Shown here: positions 31,428 through 36,633 of the stretch, piece by piece | Numbering within the stretch: position 1 is the stretch's first letter | Layout of the letters: every line of letters starts with the position of its first letter | DNA from: Aurantiacibacter xanthus | GTDB taxonomy: Bacteria; Pseudomonadota; Alphaproteobacteria; Sphingomonadales; Sphingomonadaceae | Direction of reading: 5' to 3' | DNA: 36,633 nt | Assembly (NCBI RefSeq): GCF_003584015.1 | Contig: NZ_QXFM01000138.1 | Location: 1 to 36,633 of the forward strand | The notes under the pieces: generated by a model | Told to the model about the DNA's origin: nothing | Seen by the model: the letters and a program-made list of their open reading frames with translations, nothing else | The model's database searches: none | Position numbers and translations under genes: made by a program

Positions 31428-32427
31428 AGTCTTCGTCGCCATCGCCAAGGATGATCGTGCCATCGGCGATGAGCCGCTTGGCCACCTCGATAATCCGCTT
31501 CTGCGCCGCATCCACCTCGGCAAACTTGAGGCGACCACGGGTCTCGATCTCGTCCTTGAGGCCATCGGCCGCACGGCTCGACATGGCGCGGAAGAACACG
31601 TCGCGCTGGCTTTCCTCGATGCCCTTGAGGGCGTCGATAAGCAGGTCGGAATCGACCTCGCGCAGCAGCGCGCCCATCGCCTGCGGATCGAGCACGAACA
31701 GGTGCTCGAACTTGAACAGCTCGCTTTCGATCTGCTTGAACAGCGCCTTGTCGCGCTTGTTGATGACCGGAAGGATGCGCTTTTCGGCAGCCTTGCCCGC
31801 GCTGTTGATGATGTCGGCCACTTCGCGCACCCCGCCGAGGCGCAGCGGCATGGTGCCGAAGCTCTCGGTGATGCGGCTTTCGAGCAGCTCTTCGAGCATG
31901 GTCAGCGCCGAGGGCGCAACCGGGCCGAGTGTGGCCACGCGGTGAACGATCTCGGGCTGATCCTCTTCGGGCAGCCCGGCCAGCACCTGCGCCGCCACCA
32001 TCGGATCGAGCTGTACCAGCAGCACGGCAATAGTCTGGGCGAATTCGTCAGCCACCAGCTTCAGGATGATTTCCGGTTCGAGCCAGCGCGCAATTTCGAG
32101 CGCCGTCGGTCCGCGCGGTTCGTCGATCACGATACGGCGCATGACGCCATCGGCACGAACCGCACCGACCGCACCGGTCATGACCGAGCGCACCTTGTCG
32201 ACCCGCCCCTCGGCGGGCATCACGCGTTCGCTGGCGGCCTGGGCGAAATCGCGGATCGCCTCGCTCACGCGATCCTCCGCTATCTCGCCGAGATCGCACA
32301 TGTTCTGACCGAGCAACGCCAGTTCCTCCGGCGTCAGCCGCGAGAGCAAGGCGCTGGCCTCGTCGTCGTCCATCAGCAGCACCATCAGGGCTGCATTGGC
32401 GGCCTGGGGATGGGTCAGCGCGCTCAT
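31420..32427 (-). CDS. fliG: flagellar motor switch protein FliG
   Basis: The gene encodes 335 residues, the usual length. FliG forms the upper C-ring that meets the stator. All three domains are present: N-terminal (NAALMVLLMDDDEASALLSRL, which binds FliF), middle (EFAQTIAVLLVQLDPMVAAQVLAGLPE, with the EHPQ-type torque linkage region) and C-terminal (FVLDPQAMGALLREVDSDLLIDALKGIEES with charged torque residues, DEIETRGRLKFAEVDAAQKRI). ATG overlaps the fliF stop. Confidence 0.97.
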   Translation of the reverse strand: MSALTHPQAANAALMVLLMDDDEASALLSRLTPEELALLGQNMCDLGEIAEDRVSEAIRDFAQAASERVMPAEGRVDKVRSVMTGAVGAVRADGVMRRIVIDEPRGPTALEIARWLEPEIILKLVADEFAQTIAVLLVQLDPMVAAQVLAGLPEEDQPEIVHRVATLGPVAPSALTMLEELLESRITESFGTMPLRLGGVREVADIINSAGKAAEKRILPVINKRDKALFKQIESELFKFEHLFVLDPQAMGALLREVDSDLLIDALKGIEESQRDVFFRAMSSRAADGLKDEIETRGRLKFAEVDAAQKRIIEVAKRLIADGTIILGDGDEDYV

Positions 32428-34124
32428 GCCGCTTCCGCTTCGTCGGGTTCAGGTGCAGGCGGAACCTCGCGCAACATCCGGCGCAGGGCCTGCAGGGCAT
32501 CGTCGGGTTGTTCGCGGGTGATCCGCCGCGCCAACTCGATCTGCTGGCTCAGCGCATCGTTGCGCGGCGGGCCCGAGTGATCGGCCGCCGGATGCGGCAA
32601 CAAGGCCGGAACCTCGTCCTCCCGCTCGATTTCGCGCGTGCCGTCCTCATCGAGGGCCTCGTCGTCGTCCGATGCATTGTCATCGTCGTCGTCACGGACC
32701 TTGGCCGCGCGGGACGGATCAAGCTTGTTGGTCACCGCCTTGAGCAGTGGACGCACCGCCAGCAGCAGCACCAGCACCACCGACAACAACGCCACCACAT
32801 TGCGCAGAATGGTCGCGAACCACGGCGTTTCCCAGAACGCCGGCTCGTCGATCTCGGCCGGGTTGAACGCCCGCGTGCGCACGGTCACGATGTCGCCGCG
32901 CCGGGGATCGGCACCGACCGCAGCCGACACCAGTTCCTCAAGCTTCTTGATTTCCTGTTCGGGCTTGTCGCCCAGTGCCGACTCGTCAATCGCCACGGCC
33001 ACCGAGAGGCGGCTCATCGCGCCCGGGCGGCTGCTGGTGACAGAGACTTCGCGGCCCACATCGAAGGTGCGGCTGGCGTTGCTGGCCCCGTTGCGTACGC
33101 CGCCAGCGGCGGCTTCGGTGCCTTCGGGCGCGCGGTTTGCGGCCTGGGCATCGGCGGGCGGAATATTGCTGGTCGCGCCCGGAACGCCCGCGGCCAGCCC
33201 CTGCTCCGCCTGCGTGGTTTCGCTCACCGTTTCGGAGCGGACCACGCCTTCGGGCTCGTAGCTTTCGCGCGCACGGGTCTGCTCGTTCATGTCGAGGCTG
33301 ACCTGCACTTCGGCCGAAAACGCATTGTCGCCCACCACCGGGCTGAGCAGCTGGATCACCTGCTCGCGCAGCTTGGCTTCGGTGCGGGCCTGAAGATCGA
33401 GGCCGTCCATATCCGGGTTGGCCGTATCGGACAGCAAGGAGCCGTTCTGGTCGACAATCCGCACATGGTCGGGCGAAAGGCCCACCACCGAGGCGGCAAC
33501 AAGGTTCGCGATCGCGCCGACCTGCGACTGGGTCAGGGCCTTGCCGCGTGCGAGGCGCAGCATCACCGAGGCCGTCGGATCGCCATTCTCGCGCACGAAC
33601 ACCGACTTGTCGGCCTTGGCGAGATGGACGCGCACGGTATCGACACCGTCGATTTCGGCGATGGTCAATTCGAGTTCGCGCTCCTGCGCGGCGCGCAGCC
33701 GGTCGCCTTCCAGCGTGCGGCTGGCGCCCATCGGCAGCGAATCGAGCATCTGCGAGCCGCTCTCGGGCATCGACAGCGCGCCCTGCGAGGCGACCGTCAT
33801 CCGCGCGCGATAAAGTTCGTCTTCGCCGACCATCACCGCGCCGGTGCCCGGATCGATCTGGTAGGCGATCCCGGCCTGATCGAGCGCGGCGGCCACTTCC
33901 GCGCGCTCGCCATCGCCGAGCGAGGAATAGAGCATGCGCTGCGGTGCAGGCACCACCAGCGCCCAGGTCAGCGCCGCAAGACCAAGGCCCGCCGTGCCGA
34001 TGAACCACGGCAGCATCTTCCTGACGGCCGGCTGGGCGACAAAGCCCTTCACCTGCGCCATCGGACCGGTTCCATGGTCGATGGTAAGCGAGCCATTCGG
34101 CGTGGCAGGAACGAGATCAGCCAT
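32424..34124 (-). CDS. fliF: flagellar MS-ring protein FliF
   Basis: The gene encodes 566 residues. Membrane spans at about 38-57 and 443-465 flank a large periplasmic ring-building region with family marks RMLYSSLGDGERAEVAAALDQAGIAYQID, GTGAVMVGEDELYRARM and LELTIAEIDGVDTVRVHLA. The C-terminal tail (QPDDALQALRRMLRE) is the FliG-binding site. The cytosolic stretch before it has an acidic run (DDDDDNASDDDEALDEDG). It lies 5 bp after fliE. Confidence 0.97.
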   Translation of the reverse strand: MADLVPATPNGSLTIDHGTGPMAQVKGFVAQPAVRKMLPWFIGTAGLGLAALTWALVVPAPQRMLYSSLGDGERAEVAAALDQAGIAYQIDPGTGAVMVGEDELYRARMTVASQGALSMPESGSQMLDSLPMGASRTLEGDRLRAAQERELELTIAEIDGVDTVRVHLAKADKSVFVRENGDPTASVMLRLARGKALTQSQVGAIANLVAASVVGLSPDHVRIVDQNGSLLSDTANPDMDGLDLQARTEAKLREQVIQLLSPVVGDNAFSAEVQVSLDMNEQTRARESYEPEGVVRSETVSETTQAEQGLAAGVPGATSNIPPADAQAANRAPEGTEAAAGGVRNGASNASRTFDVGREVSVTSSRPGAMSRLSVAVAIDESALGDKPEQEIKKLEELVSAAVGADPRRGDIVTVRTRAFNPAEIDEPAFWETPWFATILRNVVALLSVVLVLLLAVRPLLKAVTNKLDPSRAAKVRDDDDDNASDDDEALDEDGTREIEREDEVPALLPHPAADHSGPPRNDALSQQIELARRITREQPDDALQALRRMLREVPPAPEPDEAEAA

Positions 34125-34129
34125 CTAGT

Positions 34130-34494
34130 TCAGATCCCCATCCGCATGATGTCTTGGTAGGCGCTCAAGAGCTTGTTGCGCACCTGCAAGGTAGCTTCGA
34201 AGGCGACACCCGCTTCCTGCCGCGCCAGCATCAGCTTGGCGACATCCTGCGTTTCGCCGCGCGCATAGGCTTCGGAAACCGCCGCAGAGCGCTGCTGGGC
34301 GTCGTTCACCGACGACAGCGCTTCCTTCAGCGTGTCGCCGAAGCCGCCACCCTGCGGTGTGCCATTGGTCGGAACGGTGCTCTGGGCCTGCTGGCCCTGT
34401 TGCAGTTCCTTGAGCAGGCGCGACTTCTCAAGCATGGCATCGCGCATGGCGATCACCTGCTGGACGCTCGCGCCGCCTCCACCACCGACTGGAT

Positions 34495-34498
<4 letters not shown>
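34130..34498 (-). CDS. fliE: flagellar hook-basal body protein FliE
   Basis: The gene encodes 122 residues. FliE joins the MS ring to the rod. The C-terminal half (GFGDTLKEALSSVNDAQQRS, DVAKLMLARQEAGVAFEATLQVRNKLLSAYQDIMRM) is the conserved FliE domain. The N-terminus is Gly-rich and Gln-rich. Its ATG overlaps the stop of the regulator gene (ATGA), so the two are translated together. Confidence 0.95.
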
Positions 34499-35748
<1,250 letters not shown>

Positions 35749-35773
35749 GTGACCCCCAACGCATTAACCATAC

Positions 35774-35801
35774 CGTCCAGGCGCTGTTTGCGCGCTGGAC
35801 G
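35774..35801. repeat. inverted repeat upstream of the activator gene
   Basis: CGTCCAG (35774-35780) and CTGGACG (35795-35801) are perfect 7-bp arms; the inside GCGC/GCGC could extend the stem with a bulge. It stands 26 bp before the GTG of the activator gene on the minus strand, so it may be an operator for autoregulation or a leader stem. Confidence 0.45.
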
Positions 35802-35824
35802 TCCAAATAGGCATTAATTAAGAC

Positions 35825-35841
35825 CACGTAGAAACACGTAG
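35825..35841. repeat. direct repeat CACGTAG, one helical turn apart
   Basis: CACGTAG occurs at 35825-35831 and 35835-35841, start to start 10 bases. Sites at one-turn spacing in a divergent regulatory region suggest a protein that binds the same face twice; the flagellar activator is the obvious candidate, unproven. Confidence 0.35.
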
Positions 35842-35873
35842 TGAGATCGGGGGGCTGGCGGGCCGGGTCAGCT

Positions 35874-35908
35874 TAAAAACGGCAAACTTTCGCCGGTCTG
35901 TGGATTGC
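35874..35908 (+). promoter_or_regulatory. candidate flagellin promoter(s): sigma28-like and sigma54-like
   Basis: TAAA at 35874-35877 and GCCG at 35892-35895 resemble the sigma28 (FliA) pattern with spacing one base short. Overlapping it, GG at 35895-35896 and TTGC ending with GC at 35907-35908 give the 10-base GG-to-GC spacing of a sigma54 promoter. Either would put the start about 40-60 bases before the flagellin ATG. Both are matches by eye only. Confidence 0.35.
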
Positions 35909-35964
35909 CTGCCGCGCAGATCATCGGGGCGGCCTCGCAGTTCATACCTACCGGAGAACAACAA

Positions 35965-36633
35965 ATGAACGTCATCAACACCAACATCGGTGCCATCCGT
36001 GCCACCAATGCCTCGACTGCTGCGTCCAAGACGCTGGGCACGGCGATGGAACGCCTGTCGACCGGCAAGCGCATCAACAGCGCCAAGGACGACGCCGCCG
36101 GCCTCGCGATTGCCACCACCATGACCTCGCAGGTGCGCGGCATGAGCCAGGGCATCCGCAACGCCAACGACGGCATCTCGCTCGCCCAGACGGCGGAAGG
36201 CGGCCTCAACGAAGTCACCAACATGCTGCAGCGCGTTCGCGAGCTGGCCATCCAGTCGGCTTCGGGCACCTATCAGGCGTCTGACCGTACCGCGATGCAG
36301 GCAGAAGTCGCCGCGCTGACCTCGCAGATCGACGACGTGCTGACCGACACCAAGTTCAACGGCAACACGCTGTTCTCGAAGACCGCTGGCACCGACCTCA
36401 CCTTCGACATCCAGACCGGCGCGAACTCGGGCGAGAAGATCACCCTGACCTCGACCGGGATCGACGGCACGCTGATCGATGGGACGGCGCTTGACGTCAG
36501 TGACACCACCAAGGCCGGCACGACGATCGACAATGTCGATGCGGCCCTGGCCTCGATCAACAGCACCCGCGCGGCGCTCGGTGCGGGCCAGAACCGTCTC
36601 GAAAGCGTGATGAACAACCTCAACGACAACATC
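35965..36633 (+). CDS. fliC: flagellin, 3' end outside window
   Basis: The frame is open from ATG 35965 to the window's end, 223 codons with no stop. The N-terminus MNVINTNIGAIRATNAS, the conserved MERLSTGKRINSAKDDAAGLAIA and the helical GISLAQTAEGGLNEVTNMLQRVRELAIQSA are the flagellin D0/D1 signature. The variable part (about 120-190, Thr/Asp/Gly-rich) is short. The final stretch visible, STRAALGAGQNRLESVMNNLNDNI, is the start of the conserved C-terminal D1 helix, so only some 50 residues are missing. The whole would be a small flagellin of about 270-280 residues. CCGGAG lies before the ATG. It is divergent from the activator gene. Confidence 0.97.
   Translation, partial: MNVINTNIGAIRATNASTAASKTLGTAMERLSTGKRINSAKDDAAGLAIATTMTSQVRGMSQGIRNANDGISLAQTAEGGLNEVTNMLQRVRELAIQSASGTYQASDRTAMQAEVAALTSQIDDVLTDTKFNGNTLFSKTAGTDLTFDIQTGANSGEKITLTSTGIDGTLIDGTALDVSDTTKAGTTIDNVDAALASINSTRAALGAGQNRLESVMNNLNDNI

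Noticed and set aside
32508-34160. A 550-codon plus-strand open frame opposite fliF
   Set aside because: Antisense shadow; fliF is complete and in operon context.
35830-35964. A flagellin-linked small gene in the divergent region
   Set aside because: No open frame with a ribosome site and codon pattern was seen; the sequence looks regulatory.

Overview
The window is high-GC DNA from an alphaproteobacterium. The flagellar gene order, the lipoprotein and secreted-enzyme content and the DUF6152/DUF6644 genes suggest a sphingomonad (Sphingomonadales, possibly Erythrobacteraceae). That placement rests on recognition only; no marker gene such as rRNA is present. I saw no tRNA, rRNA, CRISPR array, insertion sequence or phage gene.

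Region A (1-20561) is an accessory block made almost entirely of exported proteins. It holds four PQQ-type eight-bladed-propeller dehydrogenases (489, 6100, 12256, 15937), one of them with its own N-terminal cytochrome c domain. It also has a soluble-type class I cytochrome c (3503, minus), a lipoprotein cytochrome c'/c556-like protein (4083), a HupE/UreJ-like membrane protein with a membrane-anchored partner (4579, 5286), and a secreted tandem-VOC protein (2464). Three members of an unnamed exported family with a conserved two-cysteine, WEG-D/N-TLV architecture are present (8123, 9289, 17874), along with a DUF6152 protein (18819). Two adjacent DUF6644 membrane proteins lie on the minus strand (14432, 15033). 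Three ester hydrolases complete the block: a truncated alpha/beta hydrolase at the left edge, a lipoprotein type-B carboxylesterase (10503) and an E-set plus esterase-D protein (19368). The simplest reading is an envelope-located pathway that cleaves an ester, oxidises the released alcohols with quinoproteins and passes electrons to c-type cytochromes and possibly to the DUF6644 membrane proteins. The substrate is unknown. Strong bidirectional terminators close the sub-blocks at 3443-3476 and 14374-14411, and another terminator lies at 19268-19295. Several cistrons are separated by strong hairpins, and five gene-start regions share a short palindromic core TTGWCAA.

Region B (20558-35748, minus strand) is a compact, translationally coupled flagellar operon. 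In transcription order it reads sigma54-dependent activator, fliE, fliF, fliG, fliH, fliI, fliJ, fliK, fliL, fliM, fliN, fliO, fliP, fliQ, fliR, flhB, fliD, fliS. Many junctions are ATGA overlaps. It encodes the export apparatus, the MS ring, the switch, the hook-length ruler, the filament cap and the flagellin chaperone. FliM lacks the usual N-terminal CheY-binding peptide.

Region C (35749-36633) is the divergent regulatory region followed by a flagellin gene (fliC-like, plus strand) that runs off the right edge. The last esterase of region A and fliS of region B share a CTAG at which both stop codons overlap.
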